A stretch of DNA of 11,149 bases from Chloroflexota bacterium (GCA_009839775.1 VXOZ01000246.1:3018-14166), one strand, 5' to 3'; numbered from the stretch's first letter, positions 1 to 7,160 are shown. Notes: a model not told the origin generated them from the letters alone. Numbers and translations: made by a program.

Positions 1-61
1 CACCGAAGATCCTCCACACGCCCCGCCAGAAGAGACTTGGGGCTATTACGTGCGTACATTT

Positions 62-77
62 AGTTGCTTCAGCAACT
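62..77. terminator. Small hairpin downstream of the sugar dehydrogenase
   Basis: AGTTGC (62-67), loop TTCA, GCAACT (72-77) form a perfect 6-bp stem. It lies 29 bases past the stop codon of the minus-strand dehydrogenase gene. No T run follows on the minus strand, so it is a weak candidate terminator at best and could be chance. Nothing else is recognisable in positions 1-106. Confidence 0.25.
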
Positions 78-106
78 CTGCTATCCGGCACAAAGCGAAG
101 AGGACT

Positions 107-1432
107 CTACTTGCTCGTGATCCGGTAGATCGCGCCGGTGCGGATGATCACGTACACTTCGCCGTCCGCGTCTTCGCCGAATGACGTGATTTCAGAGGGC
201 GCTTGCATGAGCACAGTACGCAGCCAGGTGCCGTCGGCTTGGGGGGTCAGCGTCCAGACAATGCCGGAGCAGTAGTCGCCGAAAATGTAGTTACCGGCGA
301 GGTCCGGCAGTTCCTGCCCGCGATAGACGTAGCCGCCGGTCACCGAGCAGCCCTCACTGCGGCCGTATTCGGCGATTGGGAAGGTCATCTCCCTGATGGC
401 CATGCCCTCGCGGCTGCCGCTGAACTGCTCGCTGCCTTCAAAGAGCTTCCAGCCGTAGTTCTCGCCGCCCGGGCTGTCAGCCGGTTGGAAACTCACCTCT
501 TCCAGCCTGTTCTGACCCACGTCGGCTATGAAGAGATCGCCCGTTACCCGGTCAAACGAGAAGCGCCATGGGTTACGCTGGCCCCAGTTCCAGATTTCGG
601 GGCGTACGCCCTCGTGCCCAACGAAAGGGTTATCCGCTGGGACTACGTACGGCCCGCCGGTGCGCACGTCGATGCGGAGCATGGCGCCCAGCAACGTACT
701 CCGGTCCTGCCCGTGGTTTTGGGGGTCACCGGCGGAGCCGCCGTCGCCCATGCCAATATACAGGTAGCCGTCGGGCCCGAACTTGATCTGGCCGCCGTTG
801 TGATTGCCGTACGGTTGCCCGACACGGAGCAGCACTTCTTCACTGTCGACGTTGGCCGCATCAGGATTGTCGGCGGAGACGCGATAGCGCGCGACCACGG
901 TAGTGCCGCCCTTGTCCGTGTAGTTGACGTAGAAGGTGCCGTTGGCCGCGTATTCAGGATCGAATGCCACGCTCAAGAGGCCCTGCTCGTTGGCGCTGGA
1001 GCCAACCCGTGACCGGATGTCGAGGAAGAGCGGCTCCTGGCGTTTGCCGTCTCTAAGAATGGCGATCGTGCCGTTCTGTTCCACAACGAAGAGCCGACCG
1101 CTGGCGTCACCGGGGGCATAGGTGAGGTAAAGCGGCTTCGCGAATCCCGTGCCGACTTCCTCCAAACCGTACGCCCCTTCTGCGGGCGGCCGCGGTGTGC
1201 TTAAGACGGGCGGCGTTGTGGGCGCGGGCGCTGCCGTGGGTTCCGGCACGGGCGTGGCCACAATCGGCGTGGGAATGGTCGTCGCGACAACCGGCGGAGG
1301 AGGCGGTTCCGGCTCATCGCCGCCGCACGCGCTTAAGAGAAGACTGCTCAGCGTGACCGTCAGTGCGAGCACGCCCACCTGCAACAACGTTCGCCAACGA
1401 TCCGTAACGAGCGCATCCAAGCTCATGTTCAT
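107..1432 (-). CDS. Lipoprotein PQQ-dependent sugar dehydrogenase (glucose/sorbosone dehydrogenase family)
   Basis: This 441-residue protein is predicted to be exported, lipid-anchored and to fold as the six-bladed propeller of soluble glucose/sorbosone dehydrogenases, which oxidise sugars with PQQ. A hydrophobic signal segment (about residues 14-35) ends in the lipobox LSAC, making Cys36 the likely acylated residue. A Pro/Thr/Ala linker (about 39-85) follows, then the catalytic domain (about 88-441). Family motifs visible are HNGGQIKFGPDG (211-222; the His matches the catalytic base of soluble glucose dehydrogenase), GMGDGG (227-232), NPWRFSFD (287-294), FIADVGQN (301-308) and GYVYRG (367-372). 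The first ATG is preceded by AAGG about 7 bases upstream, which favours it over the ATG two codons later. The gene stands alone, divergent from the next one. Substrate cannot be read from sequence; related proteins include non-enzymatic Hhip-like propellers. Confidence 0.9.
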   Translation of the reverse strand: MNMSLDALVTDRWRTLLQVGVLALTVTLSSLLLSACGGDEPEPPPPPVVATTIPTPIVATPVPEPTAAPAPTTPPVLSTPRPPAEGAYGLEEVGTGFAKPLYLTYAPGDASGRLFVVEQNGTIAILRDGKRQEPLFLDIRSRVGSSANEQGLLSVAFDPEYAANGTFYVNYTDKGGTTVVARYRVSADNPDAANVDSEEVLLRVGQPYGNHNGGQIKFGPDGYLYIGMGDGGSAGDPQNHGQDRSTLLGAMLRIDVRTGGPYVVPADNPFVGHEGVRPEIWNWGQRNPWRFSFDRVTGDLFIADVGQNRLEEVSFQPADSPGGENYGWKLFEGSEQFSGSREGMAIREMTFPIAEYGRSEGCSVTGGYVYRGQELPDLAGNYIFGDYCSGIVWTLTPQADGTWLRTVLMQAPSEITSFGEDADGEVYVIIRTGAIYRITSK

Positions 1433-1479
1433 GGAGCTACCTTGCCGTCATTCCTATGAAAATAGCACGCTGAGTTCCA

Positions 1480-1532
1480 TCATTCCCGCGCAAGCTCGCC
1501 CCCGTCGGGGGCCGCGGAATCTATCTTCTCTT
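1480..1532. repeat. Intergenic palindrome, ATTCC-GCG family, copy with nested hairpin
   Basis: Outer arms ATTCCCGCG (1482-1490) and CGCGGAAT (1513-1520) pair with one bulged C. Nested inside is a second stem, GCCCCC-GTC-GGGGGC (1498-1512). Both flanks match the copy at 5810-5843: the left 16 bases (1480-1495) are identical and the right 17 bases (1516-1532) match at 16. The nested GC hairpin is absent from that other copy. It sits between two divergent genes; the rest of the 1433-1717 gap shows nothing I can name. Confidence 0.7.
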
Positions 1533-1717
1533 ATCCTGTGCGTGCAGGCTGACCCGCAGCACAAGTACGTCACGTCTGCGTTGCGTCCGACACGGCACGT
1601 TCTAGGCTCGACGCATTGCGCAAGCCGGCGCCCTTCCTTTCCATGATACACTGGGTACCGCCGCAGCGGCAGCAGACCTGTTCACTGGAACGAACCGAGG
1701 TTGCGAGGCGCAGACTC

Positions 1718-2134
1718 ATGACGCCAAAAGCGGAGCCGGAGAGTGCCTATCCCTTCCCGCCTTCTTACGTGCAGCGGTGCCGTGCGGCGCGCAGAGAATT
1801 GTCCGCAGCGTGGACGCCGTCCGTCGGTGACTGGGTAACGCAGGATGATGTCCCACACCTTCTCGATGAAGACCAGGCCGCACACGGCAAAGAACTCGTT
1901 ACCGACCGCACCGTCTGCTGGGTGCCCCGCCTCGACCAACTTCTGGCGCTGCTGAACGCGGTCTCGCCCCATACCGTATTGGACTGCTACCAGGGCGACT
2001 TCGCCTGCATCTGCTTTGACGAAGTGAGCCGCCGCATTGCCGACGTGGTAGCCGAGACCCCTGAATTAGCTTGCTTGCAAGCCTACCTGTTCATTCGCGC
2101 CGAGCTTGCGGCGCAAGAGAGTCAACCGGAATAG
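1718..2134 (+). CDS. Hypothetical protein, 138 residues
   Basis: I do not recognise this protein. From the ATG at 1718 it reads as a soluble protein of 138 residues with no signal peptide or membrane segment. It has an N-terminal FPPSYVQRCRAARREL stretch, a GDWVTQDDVPHLLDED segment, a WVPRLDQLLALL helix-like segment and an acidic C-terminus with cysteines. An in-frame ATG at 1616 would add 34 residues rich in Arg/Gln that look like non-coding sequence, so the inner start is preferred; the GAGG about 11 bases before it is only a fair ribosome site. The amino-acid composition is protein-like and better than that of the antisense frame. It is isolated: the sugar dehydrogenase is divergent and the endonuclease gene begins 326 bases downstream. 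No function is proposed. Confidence 0.6.
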   Translation: MTPKAEPESAYPFPPSYVQRCRAARRELSAAWTPSVGDWVTQDDVPHLLDEDQAAHGKELVTDRTVCWVPRLDQLLALLNAVSPHTVLDCYQGDFACICFDEVSRRIADVVAETPELACLQAYLFIRAELAAQESQPE

Positions 2135-2460
2135 CAAGGCGGCGGTTCGGATATGAAGGTGCTTTCCTCTTCTTTTCACATGAGCGTTACCGGCTCCCTA
2201 ATCCCCGTGCGCTACCATCGCATTTGCCTCACAGACTGTTCGTGCTGAGCCTGTCGAAGTACGCACGGCCTGCCTTGCCATGACGAAGATGCAGTCCATT
2301 CCTGCACATGTAGCACCCGGGTCCGTATAGGATCACCGGCTTCACGCCCAGCATGCACGTGGCTGCCCTGCAACCAAGACCGATCGCGTATCATAAGCAG
2401 ACCACTGGGAAACCGCAAACTCTCGTTCCATGCGCGATTGCGTAAAGAAACGAAAACACT
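2135..2460. other. 326-base gap before the endonuclease gene
   Basis: No convincing gene lies here on either strand; the minus-strand open frame covering 2212-2460 is the antisense of the next gene extended leftward. The gap holds one copy of the CTGAGCCTGTCGAAG repeat (2238-2259), which lies between CCGTGCG (2205-2211) and CGCACGG (2262-2268), a 7-bp inverted repeat that may be chance. I see no clear promoter or RNA gene. Confidence 0.5.
2238..2259. repeat. CTGAGC(T/C)TGTCGAAG repeat, degenerate copy
   Basis: These 22 bases match positions 3846-3867 at 20 of 22. Unlike the second copy, this one lacks complementary arms on either side, so it looks like a decayed or partial element. Its core is CTGAGCCTGTCGAAG. 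Confidence 0.7.
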
Positions 2461-3822
2461 ATGGCGCCTGACGTGCCGCCGACACCCTTGCAGCAAGACT
2501 CCCTGTTCGCGTGGCAGCGCGTAGCAGACGCCGCCGCGGACGTGCAATACGGTGATTCCCAGTCGGCAAGTTACCGGGCGGACCTCCACCTCCACTCGTC
2601 GTATGCGCAGGGCACAGCGAACGACATCACCATCCCCACGTTGGCCCAATGGGCGCGGCGCAAGGGCATCCACCTGCTGGCGGCCGCTGACTTCACGCAC
2701 CCGGCCTGGCGTACCCATCTGCAGGAGATGCTGCAACCCACTGCAGGCGACCTCTTTACCTACGAGGACGCGCACTTCATTCTCGGCACCGAACTCTCCT
2801 GCGTCTTCAAGCACACGGGCAAGGGCCGCCGTATGCACCTGCTGGTGTACGTGCCGAGCTTCGCAGCCGTCGAGAAGCTCTGCCGGTTCTTGGAGCGCAT
2901 TGGAGCAAAGCTCGCGTGGGATGGGCGTCCGTTCATCTCTCTGCACGCGCGTGAGCTAGCGGCTGCGATCCTCGAGATCGACCCCCGCTGCCTCATCGTG
3001 CCGGCCCACGCCTGGACGCCTTGGTACGCGCTCTTCGGCTCCAAGTCCGGTTTCGATTCCCTGGAAGAGTGCTTTGGCGACCTCGCGCCAGCGATTCCCG
3101 CGCTTGAAACAGGCCTATCGAGCGATCCCGCCATGAATTGGCGGGTGCCGGACGCCGATGGACGCAGCATCGTCTCGTTCTCAGACGCGCATTCCCTGCG
3201 GAATCTGGGGCGCGAAGTGACTGCTTTTCAGGGGCCGCTGACGTTTGACGGGCTGGCTACAGCCCTCAGAGAAGAACGCATCGCCTACACGGTGGAGTAT
3301 TACCCGGAGGAGGGCAAGTACCACGCCACCGGTCACCGCGCCTGCAACGTGCGCTATCTACCGGCGGATACGCAAGCCAACGGCACCACGTGTCCCGTCT
3401 GCAACCGTACGCTTACGGTAGGTGTGCTGGAGCGCGTGGAGGCGCTGGCGACCCGACCGGAATCTTGTGTGATAGCCGATGAACAAGGCTTTTTGCATGG
3501 GCCGGGCGGACGCCCGCCTTTCAAGCGCGTGGTTCCGCTGGCGCAGATCTTGGCGGAAGCCCTCGGCGTCGGCGAGCGCACCAAGACCGTGGCGCGCGTC
3601 TATAACGAACTCATCACGACGCTCGGCGCAGAACTCAGCATCTTGCTGGAAACCCCTCTGGAAGCCATCGCGACCGTGGCGGGGGAACGCATCGCCGCAG
3701 GCGTTGGGCGCATGCGCAGTGGCGACCTGGTGATCGAGCCGGGGTACGACGGGCTCTACGGCACGGTGCGCATCTGGCCGGATGAGCGTAGGGGCGGTTC
3801 GCGAACCGCCCCTACGCTCTAA
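2461..3822 (+). CDS. Endonuclease Q family protein (PHP domain DNA repair nuclease)
   Basis: Predicted 453-residue cytoplasmic nuclease of the endonuclease Q family, which nicks DNA 5' of deaminated bases (hypoxanthine, uracil, xanthine) and abasic sites. The PHP metal-binding motifs appear in order: DLHLHS (41-46), DFTHP (77-81), GTELSC (109-114), PAHAWTPW (181-188), ETGLSSDPAMNW (216-227) and SFSDAH (239-244). A zinc-binding segment follows, with GHRAC (Cys295) and CPVC (Cys311, Cys314), then the GVLERVEALA segment typical of the family, and a helical C-terminal region. The ATG at 2461 is the first after an in-frame TAA, but no good ribosome site precedes it; the family motif starts about 37 residues in, so the true start may be internal. 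The last 12 residues come from a palindromic repeat. Such proteins are often mislabelled as UvrD helicase or generic PHP proteins. Confidence 0.87.
   Translation: MAPDVPPTPLQQDSLFAWQRVADAAADVQYGDSQSASYRADLHLHSSYAQGTANDITIPTLAQWARRKGIHLLAAADFTHPAWRTHLQEMLQPTAGDLFTYEDAHFILGTELSCVFKHTGKGRRMHLLVYVPSFAAVEKLCRFLERIGAKLAWDGRPFISLHARELAAAILEIDPRCLIVPAHAWTPWYALFGSKSGFDSLEECFGDLAPAIPALETGLSSDPAMNWRVPDADGRSIVSFSDAHSLRNLGREVTAFQGPLTFDGLATALREERIAYTVEYYPEEGKYHATGHRACNVRYLPADTQANGTTCPVCNRTLTVGVLERVEALATRPESCVIADEQGFLHGPGGRPPFKRVVPLAQILAEALGVGERTKTVARVYNELITTLGAELSILLETPLEAIATVAGERIAAGVGRMRSGDLVIEPGYDGLYGTVRIWPDERRGGSRTAPTL
3785..3818. repeat. Perfect 34-bp palindrome at the 3' end of the endonuclease gene
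   Basis: Positions 3785-3801 are the exact reverse complement of 3802-3818. The core 28 bases (3788-3815) have outer arms GTAGGGGC and GCCCCTAC and the self-complementary centre GGTTCGCGAACC. The same outer arms occur in the 28-bp palindrome at 7304-7331. The element lies inside the reading frame and encodes residues RRGGSRTAPTL just before the TAA. It could also act as a terminator for the convergent genes, though no T run follows. Confidence 0.9.
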
Positions 3823-3838
3823 GTACGTGCGCAAACGA

Positions 3839-3881
3839 AGTGTCCGTTCGTCCTGAGCTTGTCGAAGGATGAACGGACACT
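3839..3881. repeat. CTGAGC(T/C)TGTCGAAG repeat with long hairpin arms
   Basis: Arms 3839-3853 and 3867-3881 pair over 15 bases with a single G-T mismatch; the loop carries TGAGCTTGTCGAA. The core 3846-3867 matches 2238-2259 at 20 of 22 bases. It sits between convergent genes and is likely to form a bidirectional terminator-like hairpin, although no T tract follows on either strand. Confidence 0.8.
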
Positions 3882-3886
3882 CTTAC

Positions 3887-3903
3887 GCCAAGCGCTTCTT
3901 GGC
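3887..3903. terminator. Hairpin between convergent genes
   Basis: GCCAAG (3887-3892), loop CGCTT, CTTGGC (3898-3903) form a perfect 6-bp stem. It is the third hairpin in a row between the convergent endonuclease and aminotransferase genes. Without a T tract its terminator role is only plausible. Confidence 0.35.
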
Positions 3904-3971
3904 TCTAGTGGCTTGTTTCCTCTTCTCGTCCGTGCCATTTGCTTCAGATGCGCTTCATGCTGCGGTCGCCC

Positions 3972-5135
3972 TCACCGCGGCATGGCTGCCATGATGTCGA
4001 TAGCGCGTTCGATCTCCTCTTCGCTATTCATGAAGGCGGTGCAGAGGCGCACGCCCTCCATGCCGTCGTGCATGAGCGCGCGGCACCAGACTTCGTTTTC
4101 GTGCAGGTAGGCGGCGAGGTCGGTCCCCGAAACCCCCTCAACGCCGTACGCCACGATGCCGGTATGGCCCACCCCTTCCGGTTCGTAGCAGACCACTTTC
4201 GGGTGTTTGAGCAGTTCGCCCCGTAGCCAGCGCGAAAGGTGTTTGCTACGCGCCTCGATAGCCTTGATGCCGTGCCCTTCCAGGTACTCCACGGCAACGC
4301 CCAGACCCGCCATGGTGGGAAAGTTCACCGAGCCCATTTCCAGCCGCCGGGGGTAGTCTTCCCAGTCGATTGCGCCGGTGTCGAAATCGATGTGCTTCGC
4401 CACGTGGCTGCCGGTCCAGGAAATGTCGAGCACGTCGCGCATGCGTTCGGCTACGTAGAAGCAGCCGCTGCCGTAGGGTCCCATCATCCACTTGTAGCCG
4501 AGCACGGCGTAGAAGTCGGGATCGATGGCGCTAATGTCGACGTCGATCTGACCGACGGCCTGGCCGCCGTCCAGGTAGACGTACGCCCCCCGTTCCCGCG
4601 CCAGGCGGCACATCTCCGCCACGGGCAGTTCCGTGCCCCTGTCCTGCACCACGTGGCTGAGGGCAACGAGCTTGGTACGCGGCGAAAGCAGCGCCTCAAA
4701 GTTGGCGAGACTCTCTTCCGGTGTCGCCCCCACCCGCATGTGGTGGATCACCGCGCCGTAGCGCTTGCGGCCGATGTTGTAGAGCGGCAACCAAAGGGCG
4801 TCGTCTTCCTCATTGCTCGTAATAATCTCGTCACCCGGCGTCAGCGGCAGGCCGGAGACTACCAAGCTGACGCTATTGGAGACGTTGTTGACCATCGTAA
4901 TGGTATCGGCAGGCACGTTGAAAAACCGCGCCAGCGCCTCACGCGTGCGTTGCCGGTGCAGAAAGCGCTCGTCGCGGCGGCTCTGCAGCCACGGGCCGTT
5001 CTGAAAGAAGAATTGCCAACGGTCGGTCACTTCCTCCAGCACGGGACGGGCGTTCATGCCGATGCCGGCCGTGTGGAGATAGATGCCGTGCTGCAGCGCC
5101 GGAAAGTCTTCCCGAATACGCGGAATGTCCAACAT
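3972..5135 (-). CDS. Class V PLP-dependent aminotransferase (isopenicillin N epimerase / cysteine desulfurase-like)
   Basis: A 387-residue fold-type I PLP enzyme, full length for the class V family. The cofactor site is clear: the YLDGGQAVGQIDVD segment with Asp189 (pairs with the pyridine nitrogen) and Gln192, then DFYAVLGYKWMMGPYGSG with the Schiff-base Lys215. The C-terminal GVRLCTAFMNSEEEIER segment carries Arg363, expected to bind the substrate carboxylate. The N-terminal IYLHTAGIGMNARPVLEEV resembles the substrate-site loop of isopenicillin N epimerase-like members. No desulfurase-type catalytic Cys loop is obvious, so transamination, epimerisation and C-S lyase activity all remain open. 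The ATG is preceded by GAGGA with 7-base spacing. It starts 63 bases after the GYD gene on the same strand, so the two probably share a transcript. Confidence 0.88.
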   Translation of the reverse strand: MLDIPRIREDFPALQHGIYLHTAGIGMNARPVLEEVTDRWQFFFQNGPWLQSRRDERFLHRQRTREALARFFNVPADTITMVNNVSNSVSLVVSGLPLTPGDEIITSNEEDDALWLPLYNIGRKRYGAVIHHMRVGATPEESLANFEALLSPRTKLVALSHVVQDRGTELPVAEMCRLARERGAYVYLDGGQAVGQIDVDISAIDPDFYAVLGYKWMMGPYGSGCFYVAERMRDVLDISWTGSHVAKHIDFDTGAIDWEDYPRRLEMGSVNFPTMAGLGVAVEYLEGHGIKAIEARSKHLSRWLRGELLKHPKVVCYEPEGVGHTGIVAYGVEGVSGTDLAAYLHENEVWCRALMHDGMEGVRLCTAFMNSEEEIERAIDIMAAMPR

Positions 5136-5198
5136 GCCTGTTCCTCTTCTGCTCCTTAACCCTCTGGCATTGATTGCGGAAATCTTGTCCTCCGGCGG

Positions 5199-5543
5199 CT
5201 AGCCCGACCCGCCGGGGCGGTCGTACGACGTCTGCTCGGCGACGATCTTGGTCTTCGCCAGCGCGTCCTGCATCTCATCTACCGTGAGCAGCCGCGTGGT
5301 CTTTACGGAGCTGACGTGTCCCGGTTTGATCGCGGCGATCACCGCCGCTGCGGCCGTGACGCCGTCGGGAGCTTCGAAAATCACAACCCCGTCGTAGTCG
5401 CCAAAAGCGTAATACACCGCAACCAGGCGGCAACCGAGACTCTCCAGCAACGGCTCAATGGCGTCTCTGCGGTCTTCCGGATTCTCTGTCAGTTGATTCC
5501 AGGTATCCTTATCGTAGGAAAATTGGGACATGAATAAAGCCAT
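5199..5543 (-). CDS. GYD domain protein
   Basis: A small 114-residue soluble protein with the family signature GDYDGVVIFEAPD (48-60) after the VAVYYAFGDYD strand, matching the ferredoxin-like alpha+beta fold of GYD proteins. The family is widespread in bacteria and archaea and has no firmly established activity. The length is slightly above the usual 95-100 residues because of a polar Gly/Ser/Pro tail (RPGGSG). The first ATG has AGGA about 10 bases upstream; a second in-frame ATG four codons on (MSQFSYDKDTW) is also possible and matches the usual start of family members somewhat better. It lies just upstream of the class V aminotransferase on the same strand. Confidence 0.8.
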   Translation of the reverse strand: MALFMSQFSYDKDTWNQLTENPEDRRDAIEPLLESLGCRLVAVYYAFGDYDGVVIFEAPDGVTAAAAVIAAIKPGHVSSVKTTRLLTVDEMQDALAKTKIVAEQTSYDRPGGSG

Positions 5544-5809
5544 CGCGCATCATTCCTTTCTTTATCTGCATTGTCCGCGCTCATCATCCTTGAGAACGCA
5601 CGGACTATCGCTCTTCCCAATGCAGGCCATACCGGAGCGCGTTCTTGGAATCTGACCAAACCCGCTGTCTGCGAACAACAGACCCTTAGCCAGCCAAGAT
5701 TCGCCAGCGTGGCCCTGCAAACCGTCCGCCCTTAGTATATCCCGTCGGCACCGTCATGTACCGCCTGCAGCAGCCTTGGGTGTGCATTCCAACTCCCGAT
5801 AGAAGTCCG

Positions 5810-5843
5810 TCATTCCCGCGCAAGCGGGAATCCATCTTCTCTT
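5810..5843. repeat. Intergenic palindrome, ATTCCCGC family, clean copy
   Basis: ATTCCCGC (5812-5819), loop GCAA (5820-5823), GCGGGAAT (5824-5831) give a perfect 8-bp stem. The left flank and the downstream CCATCTTCTCTT tail match the copy at 1480-1532. A diverged relative lies at 10321-10346. It belongs to the widely dispersed REP-like class of intergenic repeats. Confidence 0.8.
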
Positions 5844-5942
5844 GCTCTCACAAATCCCGAGTCGGGTGGAACAGCCCTTCGCCACCATTTCGCGGTGGTT
5901 TGGAGGCGTGAGATTTCGCAGAATGCAGGACACAGGCTCTAG

Positions 5943-5977
5943 ATTCCGCGAACAAGGTTCGACGCTGCGCTCGGAAT
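5943..5977. repeat. Branched palindrome, possible diverged ATTCC-family element
   Basis: ATTCCG (5943-5948) pairs with CGGAAT (5972-5977). Immediately inside, CGAAC-AAG-GTTCG (5949-5961) forms its own stem. The outer arms resemble the ATTCC/GGAAT ends of the family at 1482 and 5812, but the interior differs, so membership is tentative. Confidence 0.45.
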
Positions 5978-6032
5978 GGCTATTGCATGTCAGTTGTCTG
6001 GTGATGATAGCATCAAGGAGCAGAAACTGGTC

Positions 6033-7160
6033 TCAGGAGAATCGCCTGATAGCTCTCGCAAGCGCATCAGCATTACGGCGGTGAAAGTCTCCATCACGCG
6101 CGCTGACGCCCGTTATCATCAGGCGCGGCATGAGGGATTCCGCCACCGGACACCAGCCCCGCCGATACGGCAACGGCTGCGACTGCGGGTCGCGGCTCAC
6201 GCCAAAGGCGCCGCCCAAACTGAACACCGGATGCAGGTACGCCGGCACGCCGACGTAGCCGAAGCTAAAGCTGGCTTCCTCCGCGGCGCACGCCGCCTTG
6301 AACTCCTCCAACGAGGGGCCGCCGGACTGCGGCGTAAAGGCTGCTACCCAGAGATGGTAGGAATGGACGCTGTCCGCGCTCGCCTGCTGGGGCGCAATCC
6401 AGGAGCAACCGTCTACCGCCTGCGCATAGAGCTGTGCGGACGCGCGGTCGTCCTCCACGTACCCACGCGCCCGGCGCAACTGCACCCGCGCCACGGCAGC
6501 GGTCATTTCCGTCATGCGAAAATTGTGGGCCAGCCGCGTCGGCGCCGCGCCAAAGGTAACGATGGCGCGTACCTGTTCGGCAAGGTAGGGATCGTTCGTG
6601 ACCGCGATGCCACCGTCGCCGGTGCTTAGGTGCTTAGAGGACTGGAAGCTGAAGACGCCCACGGAGCCGAGCGTGCCCGCGTTGCGCCCCTGCCACTCGC
6701 CGAAGAGGACGTGGGCGCAATCCTCGACGACAGGCAGTTTGTGCGCCTCCGCGACCGCCAGGATACCTCCCATGTCCGCCGGTTCGCCCCAGTGATGGGT
6801 CACGATGATGGCTTTCGTGCGCGGCGTGATGCGCTCAGCCAGCGAGGCGGGGTCCATGTTGTGCGTGTGTTCATCCACGTCCGCGAACACAGGCATGGCC
6901 CCGGTGTAGAGCACTGCCAGACCGCCAAAGAGCACCAACGGGTCGCACACCACCTCGTCACCGGCGCCGACACCCACGGCCCAGAGCGCCGCGTGCAGCC
7001 CTGCCATCGCCGCATTGCAGGAAATCGCATGCTCTGCTCCCAGCGCCGCCGCAAACTCTTCTTCTAACGCCGCCGCCTCCGGCCCGGCGCTGAGCACGCC
7101 GGACTCCAGTACCCGCGTTACCGCCGCGATGTCCTCCGCATCGAAAATTTTGTTGCTCAT
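6033..7160 (-). CDS. DegT/DnrJ/EryC1/StrS family aminotransferase
   Basis: A 375-residue PLP enzyme of the sugar-aminotransferase type, a family that mostly aminates nucleotide-linked keto-sugars or related cyclitols. Visible marks are the PLP phosphate-side loop around SCNAAMAGLHAAL (47-59), VVEDCAHVLFGEW (144-156) with Asp147, and VGVFSFQSSKHLSTGDGG (167-184) with the Schiff-base Lys176, followed by HNFRMTEMTAAVARVQL (212-228), a strongly conserved family segment. Length and order of motifs are complete; nothing is truncated. The ATG follows an AGAGGG site about 8 bases upstream. It stands alone: no glycosyltransferase, nucleotide-sugar dehydratase or other sugar-pathway gene is in the window, so the substrate cannot be inferred. 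A 316-base, repeat-rich gap separates it from uvrB, so shared transcription is doubtful. Confidence 0.9.
   Translation of the reverse strand: MSNKIFDAEDIAAVTRVLESGVLSAGPEAAALEEEFAAALGAEHAISCNAAMAGLHAALWAVGVGAGDEVVCDPLVLFGGLAVLYTGAMPVFADVDEHTHNMDPASLAERITPRTKAIIVTHHWGEPADMGGILAVAEAHKLPVVEDCAHVLFGEWQGRNAGTLGSVGVFSFQSSKHLSTGDGGIAVTNDPYLAEQVRAIVTFGAAPTRLAHNFRMTEMTAAVARVQLRRARGYVEDDRASAQLYAQAVDGCSWIAPQQASADSVHSYHLWVAAFTPQSGGPSLEEFKAACAAEEASFSFGYVGVPAYLHPVFSLGGAFGVSRDPQSQPLPYRRGWCPVAESLMPRLMITGVSARDGDFHRRNADALARAIRRFS

Larger units (their letters stand above)
5544..6032. other. 489-base gap with repeats, no gene seen
   Basis: This is the longest gap in the window. It lies upstream of the GYD gene and downstream of the DegT-like gene. 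Open frames on the plus strand here are low-quality and run into the antisense of the DegT-like gene. It contains a perfect repeat hairpin (5812-5831), a branched palindrome (5943-5977), a small stem CCACC/GGTGG (5882-5898) and a distant pair CTGCATTG (5566-5573) / CAATGCAG (5618-5625). No tRNA, rRNA or known ncRNA fold was recognised. Confidence 0.5.

Noticed and set aside
203..1012. 269-codon plus-strand open frame opposite the sugar dehydrogenase
   Set aside because: Antisense shadow; the minus-strand gene has a lipobox and the family motifs.
4239..5159. 306-codon plus-strand open frame opposite the class V aminotransferase
   Set aside because: Antisense shadow of a gene with clear catalytic motifs; no recognisable domain.
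5949..5961. CGAAC-N3-GTTCG resembling a Gram-positive/Chloroflexota LexA box
   Set aside because: The spacer is 3 rather than 4 bases, it sits inside a repeat-like palindrome, and it is not next to a DNA repair gene.
5957..5975. GGTTCGACGC resembling a tRNA T-arm
   Set aside because: No 5-bp stem closes around the loop and no acceptor, D or anticodon arm can be drawn upstream.
6033..7160. The DegT-like and class V aminotransferase genes as parts of a sugar or antibiotic biosynthesis cluster
   Set aside because: No glycosyltransferase, dehydratase, carrier or synthase gene is present, and a 489-base gap plus the GYD gene separate them.
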